From Stictocephala bisonia (lineage: Eukaryota > Arthropoda > Insecta > Hemiptera > Membracidae): a DNA stretch of 64,000 bases. The notes below the pieces were generated by a model. It was not told the origin of the DNA. It saw only the letters and a program-made list of their open reading frames with translations, and made no database searches. Each line of letters starts with the position of its first letter. Position 1 is the first letter of the stretch. Made by a program: the position numbers and the translations under genes. Shown piece after piece: positions 12,726 through 55,574 of this stretch. Location: assembly GCA_035578905.1 (NCBI GenBank), contig JAQJVL010000285.1, positions 1,090,001 through 1,154,000 on the forward strand, given 5' to 3'.

Positions 12726-12855
12726 ATTATGTTTTTATTTTGTCTATGTTACTACTATTCTGTTGTTAGTGAACTTGTCTTCCAAGGTAAGTTTGCTGAT
12801 CTCCTATCTCTCCAATATACTAATTCCTGGCCTAGTGCCCTTTAACCTAACCTAA

Positions 12856-15800
12856 AATTGTTAGTAATAAAAAATATTTCTAACAATGTGTGCCACCGGT
12901 GGTACATGATGAACTTTTTAAAACCCTGGCATCAGCCACCCATGGCGCAAACTTCATTGGCAAGAATACTTGTTCTAAACTGCAGCCGGGTTTTATTTGA
13001 GTGTTGTATATATCTTAAACGTGTCCTATACTAAATATAGACCATATATATCCACCAGAGGCGCACATTTCAGTGAATTACCAGGATATGCATAATGCAA
13101 AAACTACATTATAGTTAAAACAAGGATTTTATTTTATAATAAGTAAGCACCAACTTATAAGCTTGTTATACTGAAAAATAGTTTGTCTAATAAAATAACA
13201 AGATTTTAATGATTTTTTTTAAACAGTCAAAGCCCATTTGTAGGATTCCCACCAAATACATTGCAACATTTTTTTCAGGCACACTCCATTTTTATTATTT
13301 CTATTAAACAAACTCATGTATAACGATCATACCAAATGTATATTGTAAAAACATTACCGAATATTCAAATGGTTGACCTTGAAAACATTGTCGTATTTTA
13401 GCATAGTACACTGGATAAAACTACACTTATTTGATTGTTTTAAGATTTGTAGCTTGTACAATCAAATACAAAGCGCACACCGTGGTGAACATATTAATTT
13501 TCATAAATAATTTCATACACAAGAAACTTTTACACCTGGAAATATAAAACTAATAAATTTTAAAACATTTATAATGATTGTTGATGTATCAATACCAAAG
13601 TTACTTGGAGCATAAGTTATTTACAAGCTATATAATTTGCACAGTTGCTTAGTTGTTTACTTGCTATCATAAAAAAAAAATTGTCAGAGATATAATTACT
13701 GACATTTTCAAGAATTTTTAAACAACCCAACGGACAAAACAATTAAAATAGAATAGATTAGTTAAAGGTATTTAAATAAATTGTCAAGAGTACAAAAAAG
13801 AAAGATGTGTTTTATTGTAAACATTTCACACATTATAATACAATATTACATTTGATAAAGACTCAAAATTGATAAAATACATGTTGGAAACAACTGAAGT
13901 TATATTCAAAAGGTATCAGCGTCTCATGCAATACTTTACGAGTAGTAATATACAAGATGGCCCAAATTCAGTCTTACAAATGCACACATATTTATAAATA
14001 TAATTTATAAAAAACTATCTAAAACTCTACTTCTGAGACGGATATTAATCAAATCTATTCTAATGTGGACGAATACATAAAATATAATTTGTAACATCGG
14101 CAAATTTGTTTATCTTCTTTTATATTTTGAACAAAGCTCTTTTGGGTTGTACAAAGAATCTGGTACTTGCATTAAGAAAATTAAAATTTTGTTTAAAGAA
14201 ATAGAACTTTTAAAATGGCTATAAAATAAAAACAGATTTTCTATTAATTTGAAGTAAGACAACAGTTTTCTATAACTTTCACCGAATATTTTATCATTTA
14301 ATTTTAACATTTATTAAAATTTTTTAGTTTCATTTTTGAAATATTAATAAATTTATAGAGAAATAACTCAATATATAGTTACAGCTTAAATGAACTAAAT
14401 TAAGATAAAAAAAATAATTAAATGCGAAAAATCAGCTCACAGTATGTAAAATCATTTTTCTTTCTAATGAAATTTGTACAACTACTGAGATTTCCCACTT
14501 TCAACTAACAACGATGCTCCAACTTAAGATAAGTGCTTTAATTATACAAACATAATCTGATAGAGTCAACATTTTAATTTTAACACCTGTCATTAAATAT
14601 GCACTAATCATTAAGTTTTTTCTCTTCTGTCCTAATCTTAACCCATTGCATGCGGTAAAAAATCTTATTTCTAGCGGCCAGTTTGTCTATATACAGTTCA
14701 AATGCTATTGTTGACTACAATTTTTGGTATTTCAGCAAAGTTATACTTTTAAGAATACATTTAATATAACGGATACGAAATTAAAATAAAACTGATTTAA
14801 TGCTATGCCGTACAAACATTATTTAACCTTCTCCCAATCATAAGCCATTAATTGCTATGCTCTACCTTTCGACTGTATTCTTGTGATGCTACACTTTACT
14901 TTTCACTGTACTCGTATAGTGCTGCTACACATTGGTTATAAAAGGAACTACTATGCTTTCTTGTACTACAGGACACCAATATTTAAAAATGTAACATTTA
15001 GATTAATTACAGTTAGTCATTTTTACGTTAGTTTGGCAATGAAAAAAGACAAGTTTGGGTGTTCGCTTTTATTTATTTAGTAGATTTATAGTATTATAAC
15101 AATATTTTAGCATTAAAATTAAATTATTACAACATAGAAAAGACTAAGTAAAAATGGATCGCCGAGCGGGCATCATTTCACGGCACCATGAAATTATAAG
15201 TCTCGTTCCACCGAGAGTTCCTAACATTAATATGACTGGGAGATGGTTAAGTTTATTTCTTTAAGCTCAGAAGGAAAGTTATAATGATCAGTATTTGGGA
15301 CAACAACAAAAATGTAATCATTGCTCTCTCAAAATGAGCCAACATTATGGCTCTTACTTTTATTCCACGGTTTTGATCTATCAAGTTGTGATGAACGCAA
15401 GTTACCATTGAACACTGAAAAAATACTGAACTTACAGATAACGTATCAGCACAAGAAGGTGGGATTTTACTAAAACAGAACAGGTAGTAAATGCAGAAAC
15501 ACGCTAGAAACATAACAAATTATTTTAGCAGGGTTTAAAAAAAATACAATGGTTTGTTTTAGTCACAGAAATAGTATGTATGCATCTTTTGCCTGCAATG
15601 AGCTAATACTTTCGCAGTCAATTCTTCTTCGTTGCTAAATATTTCATCATATAGTGTATATGTATGTGATCAAAGTTAGATAAATAATCTGTAATAGCAA
15701 GTAATTAGAAATTTAGAGGGTGAAAATAGTAAACATTATAGCAATATAGTTCTGGCGTTATTTTTTATGGCAGAAGAAACCAGCTATAATTTCTTCAGAG

Positions 15801-18775
15801 GTTATTTTGAAGAGCAATTTGAAGAATCAACAATCCTAGAATGGCCTTTCTACTCTCCTTACACATTTTGTGGGATCAGGACAGCTGAAAAACTTCTAAG
15901 AAGATGCCAAAACGTTGGCATTGCAACTGGCTCTCACCAGTCAGTGGTATTACTGTACAAATATCGGTTGACAAACTTTTATTTAGTCGATAAATAACTA
16001 GTTATTTCATCATTTTGGTTGCGAAAAGAAACTGTTGTTAGTTACCTAAATGATATATTATGGTATGCCAATATATGTAAACCAATTAATTGAATGATAC
16101 AAATTTTGAATGACATTTTATAATTGCACTAACATCTGGTTTAAATCCGAGGTAAAAATTATAAAAAAATGAAATAAGCTTACAAACAATTAATGCAGTA
16201 ACAAATAAATTGCAAACAATAAAATGTTTATTATAAAACAGTACAAATGCTCAACATTAAATAAAGAACTCAATAAAGGTAGTATAAAACACTTGATAAA
16301 CTGTAAATACATAACTTTAGTCCTGTAAATGAATAGAATATACTACTAAAAATAGATAAATTATTGGTAAACTACATTGTCAACAACAACAATAAGCTTT
16401 AATGAAATGCAAAAACTGTATAATAATACGGTATACAAATATGTGGTTTTTAAATTTTAACTAAGTATTTAGTACCTAACTTCAAATCACAATAAATGCT
16501 GATATATTTTTTAATCAATTAATTAAATATGTGCTTAAGTGTATATCTACAAGACTTGATAGTTAATTTAGCGTCTTCATAAACTCAAAATATCAGACAG
16601 TCAAAAACAAATTACTATTGACAATCAAAGATATTAGTATTGACACTAGAAATAAAGAATTTCCCAAATTTTATTAGTTCTGGTTCTATAAGGTATGAGA
16701 AAAACAAAAAATCAACACTTTTTCAAGATTTGTTTAACAAGGACATATCTATTTAAGGCGTTTAGATGTTTGTCCACCCACCTATACCATGTAACTCAAA
16801 GGGTCTGCTCACAATTGCAAACAACTCATATTAGACAAAATAAAAACAAATAAACAGTTGAACAGTTTTGAATGTGATATTGGTTAGTTTCATAAAAAAA
16901 AATAAGCTGTGACAAAAACTTTTCTTTTTTTGTACACATATAACTATCAACAGGATAGTTGAAATAATTTCTGCCAATCACTCTGCATTTTACTAAAATT
17001 TATAATTGTATTATCTTCTTAAATTTATCATCAATTTGAACCATTGAATAACTTATCTGAGTCTTTGATCTGTACATAAGTTTATAACATTATGTAGAGA
17101 TTAATGTTGGATGAAACATTCCAATTCCTAGTGCATATCTTCTGACTGTAATCTCAGCTAAAGAAACTGATAACGTCTTAATATTCAAATAACTGTTAAA
17201 ATTGAAAGTCTTTCTGGTTTCATGCGTCTATTAAATACACAACTGGGGAAATATTATCTGCAAGTTATACCATTCTGCAAATCACAATACATAATTTGTA
17301 ATACATAATCTAGATTAAATCTGAAAATACAATCTGATACAACAAAATAAAATATCTAAGTAATAACTCTGAATATTGAAATCTTTTTTAAAGGGACAAA
17401 ATTGTAATTAATATATATATATATAAAATTAGTGATTTGTCAGGATTAATTTTCCCTTTCTTTCAGTTTCTTTGATTTCACTACATAAGTTACAGACAAT
17501 GAAGGTGTTTTTTCTCATCACTGACACTACATTAGTACTGCAAAACTGGAAATCTTACTACGAAATAAAAATATTGTGAACTAGCAATTTGTGTTTTTCT
17601 TTACCTAGAAATCTCTTTTGATTTTATGATTCTTGTACATCTTTACTGATAAATTAAAACAATCTCACATATATATAATGTGATGTATAATGTACACTAA
17701 ATTAAATTAAACCTACAATGATTTACCTTCCTATACTTCGTATAGTTAATAACATATAAAATTCTATTTTAATTTATTTTTGTTACAGCATAGCTGAACA
17801 ATTTTTGTTTATAACAACACGTTTCTTATTGATAACAAGAAAATAATCCCATAAATAACATACTGTATATATGAAACATTTAAATTTTAACAACTTAAAT
17901 CATTATACGTTTTTACTATTTACAATTCTATTATTTTACAATAATATAAAAATACCAAATGTAGATTCAATAAAAGCTAAAGGAAACAGTAATTCTATCT
18001 TAAAAACTGTTACATCCTCATGCTTATAGGAAAATGTAAAACACTTCTTAATGTATAGTTATGTTACAGTAGATAATATCATTTCATAACAATATGAGAT
18101 AAGAATGGAAGCAAATACATTATCACTAGAACAACATTAAAATACAACATATAATAAATTAACATCATAGGAAAATACATAAATTTTGATGCTTATTAAG
18201 AAAGTAAACAGAAATAAAACTAAAGTTTGGATGTAAGAAGAAATATTTTAATTAAATTAATAACAAACCAAAACAATGTTAAGTACCTTCAGCAATATTA
18301 CTTTGTTATAACAAACACATGATCAAATTACATTCTTATATATGTATATTTATCCAATTAATGTGAAAATTCAAATCTAAGTTTGCTAGCAAGAAAAATA
18401 TCACCCTGGGCAGGCACTTCATCTTTTTAACTTGTGACAGCAAAATTAACAATTTCACTGGAAATATTAAACTAAGAGGGACATACAGTATTTGTTAAAA
18501 GCAGTCCTCAATATGAAATTGCATAATGTACAAATTAACACCATTATATTCTAAGCAGTTGCCACTCACTGTGATAGTATTTGGTGTTCCAAATCATAAT
18601 AAAAAGCACTTGTATTGAGCTCGGCAAAACCAATCGGTGCAGATTGAGCACGCAAGGAATGACTTATTGCTTACACTACTCTCTATAGTACAAGGCAGCA
18701 CAAGTTTGTAACAAAACATGGATTGCACTGAAACTTAGTAAATTTAATCAATTTATTGCTTCGGGGAAAAATTAA
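12856..18775. other. AT-rich sequence without a recognisable gene
   Basis: The stretch is strongly AT-rich, with stops in all frames and no ORF over about 90 codons. The longest frames (near 14110-14310, 15253-15513 and 15767-15997) do not resemble families I know and have no splice-compatible neighbours. It lies 3' of the PI4KB stop codon, so distal 3' UTR or terminal exons of that transcript could lie here, but nothing in the sequence shows it. Confidence 0.5.
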
Positions 18776-19030
18776 TGTTACCTAAGACTATGAGAGTCCT
18801 GTACATGGGTTGGTGTGGCAAGGCACTTCCTAGGGACATTCTCATTCATGGATGATCCAACTTCTGGAACAGTTAAAACATTTGCGTTACTTAAGACTAT
18901 CAAAGTCCTGTACATAGGTTGGTGTGGCAAGGCACTTCCTAGGTACATTTTCATTCACAGATAATCCAACTTCGGGAAAAATTCAAACATTAATGTTATC
19001 TTGAGTGACTGTAAAGATTCTGTGTATAAT
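18776..19030 (+). repeat. Two-unit tandem repeat, period about 110 bp
   Basis: The block from GTTACCTAAGACTAT through GGTTGGTGTGGCAAGGCACT and CCTAGGGACATT to ATGATCCAACTTC is repeated about 110 bases later with a few substitutions. A third, decayed start (ATGTTATCTTGAGTGACTG) follows. No coding frame spans it. Confidence 0.75.
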
Positions 19031-19424
19031 CAAGACTAAACAAAGTGATTGTCAAATCATTAATAAGAGTAGTAATCCACAACCTCCTCTGGTTAAACAA
19101 AGATGTAAACAAACAACAGGTAGGGCTAGGTTTCAAAGGTAAAATGCTGATAGAGTCATTTATATCTGGACTAATGGCCCTTTCGATCCAGTTGTTTGTA
19201 ATTATGATTACGATTGTTTTAGTGATAGCTACAGTGTAGTTGAAAAAAAAACTTACTACAGGAAGGTATTAACCCAGTGGCAACAAGTTTAACTAAAAAC
19301 AAAAACAAAATAAAAAAACCATAAGGGCAAGTACTTGAATAACAAGCTAAAAATGAGCAAAACTGTTGGGTGACTGGTACTGTTAACTACACAGTCAACA
19401 TTAGCTTAGAAGCATCCTACCACC

Positions 19425-19612
19425 GTTCTGTCATGTCGACACACCATTCTTTAACGTACAGCCTGTGGCTCGTCAGGCCATATAGGACCATAACAGTGGA
19501 AGAACGGTTCCAGTAACCTTTTAGCACCTCAACTGGGATACGAACCCAGACCCCACCATCCTCCAGGCCACAGGATACCATAATTTTAACCACTAGACCA
19601 CCGAGACGCGAT
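19425..19612 (-). repeat. tRNA-derived SINE
   Basis: Read on the minus strand, a tRNA-like head begins near 19608 with CTCGGTGGTCTAGTGGTTAA (A-box-like) and continues to GGGTTCGTATCCCAG (B-box-like, 19533-19547), at the usual spacing. The tRNA-unrelated part continues toward 19425. Mismatches in the anticodon arm and the downstream unique sequence point to a SINE and not a working tRNA. The likely ancestor is a Glu/Asp-type tRNA, judged only from the A-box wording. Confidence 0.65.
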
Positions 19613-19749
19613 ACGGCATGGGCCAAAACCAGTTCAAAACAGCTAGAACTTATCTTTTTTTTATTTATATAGACCAGTGGCATTTTTAACTTAGACTATA
19701 AACGTTGTTATGGAACAACGGTCTAAACCCTTCAATCAAATTTTTAATG

Positions 19750-19830
19750 GACCTCTCGGGATTTGAACTTGTGACCCTCTGCAAATGAAGCATAAGTGCT
19801 AACCACTAAGCTAGTAATAGACCTTGGCCA
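19750..19830 (-). repeat. Second tRNA-like SINE head
   Basis: On the minus strand this reads TAGCTTAGTGGTTAGCACTT, then a short arm, then GTTCAAATCCCGAGAGG. The A-box and B-box wording and spacing are tRNA-like. It lies about 140 bases upstream of the other head in the same orientation, so the two may form one composite SINE or two successive insertions. Confidence 0.6.
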
Positions 19831-20231
19831 GAGAATGTTGTACTGTGATATTGTAGTAAATGGGTGTAGATTTTTTTTGTCACTAGTTCTGCTCATTACA
19901 GGTAATGCTCTCTAATGAAAATGTTGTCTCTCAACAAAAAACTGTTTGTTTGGTGCATTTATTCACTATTTAAACAATGCTACACACAGGACGACCACTG
20001 CTCGTAAGTCATCCCCATTTGAGAGGTTGATATTTTAGTTGCTTGTACAGTATATTTTTAAAATTATTTCAGATAATATTATTTAGTTTCTTTCTTTAGC
20101 TTGTGTGTGTTCTTATTTATTTACTAATAGGTTTATACTTAACTTTAATTTCTTGTCAAGTAGTAATTATACAAATAAGGAATTAATTAAATAAATAAAC
20201 AATAAATAACATAAATATACAATTGGACAAG

Positions 20232-20395
20232 TCAGTGTCTACACACACCTGAGGAAAGTGCCAGTGGTACTGAAAATGGTGAAAAATGTGTTGTTTCTGA
20301 GTTTGTTTACTACTATGAGCTGATAGTGGATTTGTTTTCTTAAGTAAGTATACTGATGCCCTATCTCTCCTAATATACTAATAGTCTTAAGTCTG
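20232..20395 (+). mobile_element. Solo Penelope-like terminal fragment
   Basis: The block order matches the right-hand Penelope end at 12680-12850: ACACCTGAGGAAAGTGCCAG with a hammerhead-like core at 20244-20285, then TGTTTACTACTATGAGC, then TAAGTATACTGATGCC, then CTATCTCTCCTAATATACT. Stem II has one compensated pair (GTGCC/GGTAC) relative to the other copies. The strand after GAAA is shortened, so this copy is probably decayed. No reverse transcriptase sequence is attached. Confidence 0.65.
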
Positions 20396-20399
20396 TGAT

Positions 20400-21760
20400 T
20401 TTGCAACAACAAACACAAAAATACTACTTTAATTCCCGTAGTTTACAATGCCAGCTTAAGTGATAAATAACTTGCCTACTATTTAGCTGAAATGCTTCTA
20501 TGCGATTGTTAGATTTAATTACCAATATTTTATCGTACATTCAAGTGAGGTGATTTCGCCCATGTGACGTCACAGTGTACTGCGCTGCCTCGTTGTGATA
20601 ACTAAGGTAATTTCTAGAATGATTGTGGTTAGGTTTGGTCCGGTATTTACTTCAGAACTATGTAAGTTGTTTATTTATTCCAACAGCTGATTAATGAAAC
20701 TATTATAAACAATTAAATAATTGTCAAATTTGTATTGCCATAGGGATTGCATTGATATTTCTTAGAACCCCTGAGGTGATATCCTGATGGAATTTCAATA
20801 TAAAGATAGGCCTATGTGTTTACCAGAGACCTTAAGAATGTCCATGCAAAACTTCAGATGAATGAGTTTCAGTAATTATTGTTTGATTCAGTAACACATA
20901 CACAGACACCATTCTATTTGTATATAACAGTAAGATATGTATGTTTGCATGTAATTCTCAATACTTACCAATAACATTCCTTGTTATTAAGAAATGTTTT
21001 AATTTATTTGCAGTACTTCCTTTGTTCTTTAACAGAACAATTCCTTTGTTCCTTAATTTATTTGCAGTAAACATGTATTCTTTACATACAATATTTACAT
21101 AGAAAATTCCCTTACCCCCTTAAAGCTTACTTAAATTTTGGAGGAAATTAATTTTTCTCCCAATCCCGTTCTGAACCTAAAAACTTCCTCCTCTACATCC
21201 CTTAAGAAAATTATATAAAAATTGCCTCTTCTGGTAATATTATAAAAGTTATATAAAAGATGGAAAAACCTCTTCTGGGTTCCCATCACAGAAATTATTC
21301 CGACAATATTAATGCATGTACAATAGACAAGACTAATTTAATCATGTTTTTACTAAGCCTGCTTGGTTATAACAGTAGCTTCAAGAACGAAACATTTAAT
21401 ATTTTAAAACCAAGCACTGAAATATCAGTAACATCGTTCACAAAAACCAAGCTCTAGAAACACCCTAACTCGCAAAATAATTTTTAAAGTAATTAATATA
21501 CAGGTTAAATTTTAGGCACGAGGCCTAGGATTTCAGTAGTAATGAAGGGAAAGGAAAGCCAAGCAGTGTACCCGGAAACTTGGTAGACTAGTACACTGTA
21601 GAAAGAGACAATCACATCACAAAGAATTGGATAGTGAAATATTTCGGGACCACTGGCTTCTTTTTCAGTCACTAAACTAATTAATTATTTTATTATTTAA
21701 TGAAGTACAATTAATTAATAAAGTAACTAATTGTATTTCATAAACGGAAACAAAATAAAA
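20400..21760. other. Non-coding sequence 3' of PI4KB
   Basis: The stretch is AT-rich with no recognisable protein. It lies directly downstream of the PI4KB stop. A consensus splice donor sits immediately after the stop (21760-21766, minus strand), so an untranslated 3' exon may lie in or beyond this interval. I found no clear acceptor or poly(A) signal to choose. Confidence 0.4.
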
Positions 21761-21764
21761 TCTT

Positions 21765-21770
21765 ACCTGA
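21765..21770 (-). promoter_or_regulatory. Splice donor directly after the PI4KB stop codon
   Basis: On the minus strand the stop TAG is followed by TCAG|GTAAGA, a near-perfect donor. Translation would already have ended, so an intron here would lie in the 3' UTR, or the last coding exon may have an alternative form. This is seen in sequence only. Confidence 0.5.
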
Positions 21771-52851
<31,081 letters not shown>

Positions 52852-53833
52852 CTGAAAAATAAATAAATGTTTCTTTGAAAGCTAAAGATAACATAACTTC
52901 ATATTCAACTTCATATTGCCATTCAGCAATTATGACTAGAAATCCACATTTTAAATTCTTAATATTGCTAGTTAATTGTGTACTTGTTTACAATAATAAT
53001 TAATAACAGTAACTGAAGTAAATTTTTTTTGGCATTCAAGATATTTTACAAAATATAAGTTAACTTCTAACATTATCGGTTTGGCTATCTCATTTTTTCA
53101 TCTGGATTTTTTCTCTCTGAATTCCCATAAAATTACCAAATTCAGAATAAGGGCATAAATTGAAGAATTATCCTCGCAAATATAATTTCAAACAAGAATA
53201 ACGAACAATTTTCTAATCTGCCAAACTTTTGACCATTATATAGAAGAGAAGATTAGAAGAAAAACCAACATTGTTATGATGGACAAATTTAGAAATGAAA
53301 ATCAGTTTTAACGAAGAATAAAATGTAAGGAGTTTGAAAACCTTATTCGAACTAAACTCCAATATTAGGCTAACTACAAATAATTATCTCGTGTAATAGG
53401 AATATTTTTAGACATTCAAATATACAGTATTCTTGAAAACCTCGAAACCACTGTAAAAGGTTTAGTAAGTTATTAGAAGGTTTTTGTATTAGCTTATGGG
53501 AGACAATTTTAGAAAGTAGGTAGTGAGTGGTTTGCCAGCATCAAGGCATCATGTTGAAGGCATTAAGAATGATTTTCCGGCCCCTCTCGATCTTATCAAG
53601 AAGCAGCGACCATTTACCAACTGTCTCAGTTGCATTTCCTTTTAACAAACTTCACTCATTGATTTAAATGATTGAAGTTCTAAAAAAAGAAGAACATAAA
53701 AAAGTCATTTATTTATGTTTCAGCAAGAAAAACTTGCAATAAATAATTAAAGAAGATCACCCACTTAACCTTAAGGTTAGTAATTATTCTAAATTAACTA
53801 AATATCAACAATCTAACTTAATTTACTGTAACT
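52852..53833. other. Sequence upstream of PI4KB exon 1
   Basis: AT-rich, no recognised coding exon. Because exon 1 begins with an acceptor, the first (perhaps non-coding) exon and promoter lie here or further right, possibly beyond the elements at 53834-59690. I see no clear promoter signature. Confidence 0.4.
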
Positions 53834-54644
53834 TTAACCCTCATAGTGATGGTTGTTGCACTTGCAACGGTCAAATTTATGAATCAATGATGATCGTTGT
53901 AATTGCGACATTCAAGCATTACTATTTTTAAATGTGTTTTATTCATACTATGCTGATTGATCCGGGCCAGTCCTATTTATTTTTTATGAACAACAGGCTT
54001 CAAGGTTTATACCAATCTCCAGTTAGATGAAAGAACGGAATGGAATCATTATTTATTTTCGTCAGCTGCAGTTGATGCTACTTCCTAACGCATATGAACA
54101 TATGGTGATTAGTAATATTTTTTTGTTGTTGTTTAGGCTTGTGTTAAGAGTTTTTAAGTATAAACAATGTATTTAAAGTTTATAACTTCTTATTTTACTT
54201 AGTATTTTTCAACTTTTCTTTATTTTGAAAATTTTATTTAGTGATGAATATGGTGGTAAGTGATATTTGTTTAAGCTTATGTAAAGAGTTTTAAAGTATT
54301 AACAACATGTTAACAGTTTATAGCTTTTTATTTTACTTAGGCCTATATTTCAACTTATATACATTTTGAAAATTGTATTTAAATAGTGATTCTCGTGATG
54401 TTTTAAGACGGTTAAAATAATTATGAATGAAATGAAAGTTTTTTTTGTGTTTATGAATAGGCTAACTACATTCTTATGAATCAATTCTGATTTTCAGTTG
54501 TGCACCATGATATTCTCCATTTGATTCTTAATATATATATGATTTATTAATACAATATTTTGTATTTTTGACAAACCTTTTATTAAACCCTGGTAAAATT
54601 CACCTATCAATTAGAGTACAAATACTTCTCACTTGGAGGGTTAA
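53834..54644. mobile_element. TTAA-flanked element A (shares a TTAA with element B)
   Basis: It starts TTAACCCTCATAGTGATGG and ends CTCACTTGGAGGGTTAA; the termini match at about 13 of 17 positions as an inverted repeat. TTAA lies at each edge. The left subterminal part has GTTGTTGCACTTGCAACGG hairpins. The interior is AT-rich and non-coding. Its right TTAA (54641-54644) is also the left TTAA of element B. Confidence 0.7.
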
Positions 54645-55574
54645 CACATTCGCTGCGGCAAGTAAACTAATAGGGTTTCTGGGGAGCTGAAAATTTTTAT
54701 TGCATGAAAACTTACCTTTAGGTGTATGAAGTTGATTGAAGTTGGTGATAGCCTGATTCTTTGACGTTTTCCTTGTATAAATGACGTCATATGTTTGCCC
54801 CCACCGGTGGGGGCGCCGCACCTGGCGCTCGATCACCGTTGTTTGACCCTCACAAAATCACTTGGAATGTCGTTTTATTGTACAAAACCTCCTTTTTTAT
54901 ATAAAATACTTGGTAGTTCAGTATCTAAGTGGTCAAAATACCTCAGTAAAATTAAATGACGTCATAAGTTTGGCACCCACCGGTGGGGGCGCAGCTCCTA
55001 ACGCTCGATCACCGTTGTTTGACCCACACAAAATCACTTGAAATGTCGTTTTATTGTACAAAACCTCCTTTTTTATGTAAAATACTTGGTAGTTCAGTAC
55101 CTCAGTGGTCAAAATACCTCAGTAAAATACCTCAGTAGTCAAAATATTGCCCGACACAATTTCCAGAGTTCGGCAGTAAAATAATCTTCAAAATACACAC
55201 AAATAATTTAGTCACAATAATTAAAATATTTAAATATATGTACAGACAGTAATACAATATATACACACTCAACACAAAGCACCAGGAATATAACTATAAG
55301 TATTAGTCTATAAGAACAGCATGAAACGGTACGCACCCACCGGTGGGGGCTCAGCTATATGGTAGATGTCGTAGAACTCGAAACTAACAACGCGGGCAAG
55401 TAAGGTTAGGTTACTAGGCAACGAAGCGAGGTGGAACAAAACAAATACAACGAATGGCTGGGCCAGTCTGGGCTTTCTAGTAAACAGTGACTCAAGCCCC
55501 CACCGGTGGGGGCGCCGTGATTCGGATACAGACCCTGCCCCCACCGGTGGGGGCAGCCGCAGCGAATGTGTTAA
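54641..55574. mobile_element. TTAA-flanked element B with repeated GC palindrome
   Basis: The ends TTAACACATTCGCTGCGG and CCGCAGCGAATGTGTTAA form a perfect 18-base inverted repeat including the TTAA. The element carries five copies of the palindrome GCCCCCACCGGTGGGGGC or a one-base variant at 54797, 54973, 55333, 55496 and 55537. The first two sit in a tandem duplication of period 176 (about 54778-55130) that also includes a TGACGTCAT site. No ORF resembles a transposase. Same end family as 30480-31310. Confidence 0.85.

Larger units (their letters stand above)
12600..12855. mobile_element. Pair of inverted Penelope-like element ends
   Basis: Two copies of the same terminal sequence face each other around about 12670. 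The right copy runs through CTACTCACCTGAAGAAAATG, TAGTGAACTTGTCTTCCAAGG, TAAGTTTGCTGAT and ATACTAATTCCTGGCCTAG, and ends CCTTTAACCTAACC. The same order of blocks flanks the reverse transcriptase palindrome at 24925-28658, so these are ends of that family without the coding part. The left copy keeps only the inner 55 bases or so. Each copy has a hammerhead-like core, annotated separately. Confidence 0.75.

Noticed and set aside
12828..12856. TTTAACCTAACCTAA as telomeric repeat (TTAGG)n
   Set aside because: Only two short units, and the phrase is the conserved tail of the Penelope-like ends at several loci here, not a telomeric array.
14641..14660. TTAACCCATTGCATGCGG as an element terminus
   Set aside because: Only one end is visible within several kilobases; could be chance or a solo end.
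15767..15997. 76-codon ORF MAEETSYNFFRGYFEEQ
   Set aside because: It has a reasonable composition, but no recognisable family, no splice partners and no support beyond an open frame in AT-rich DNA.
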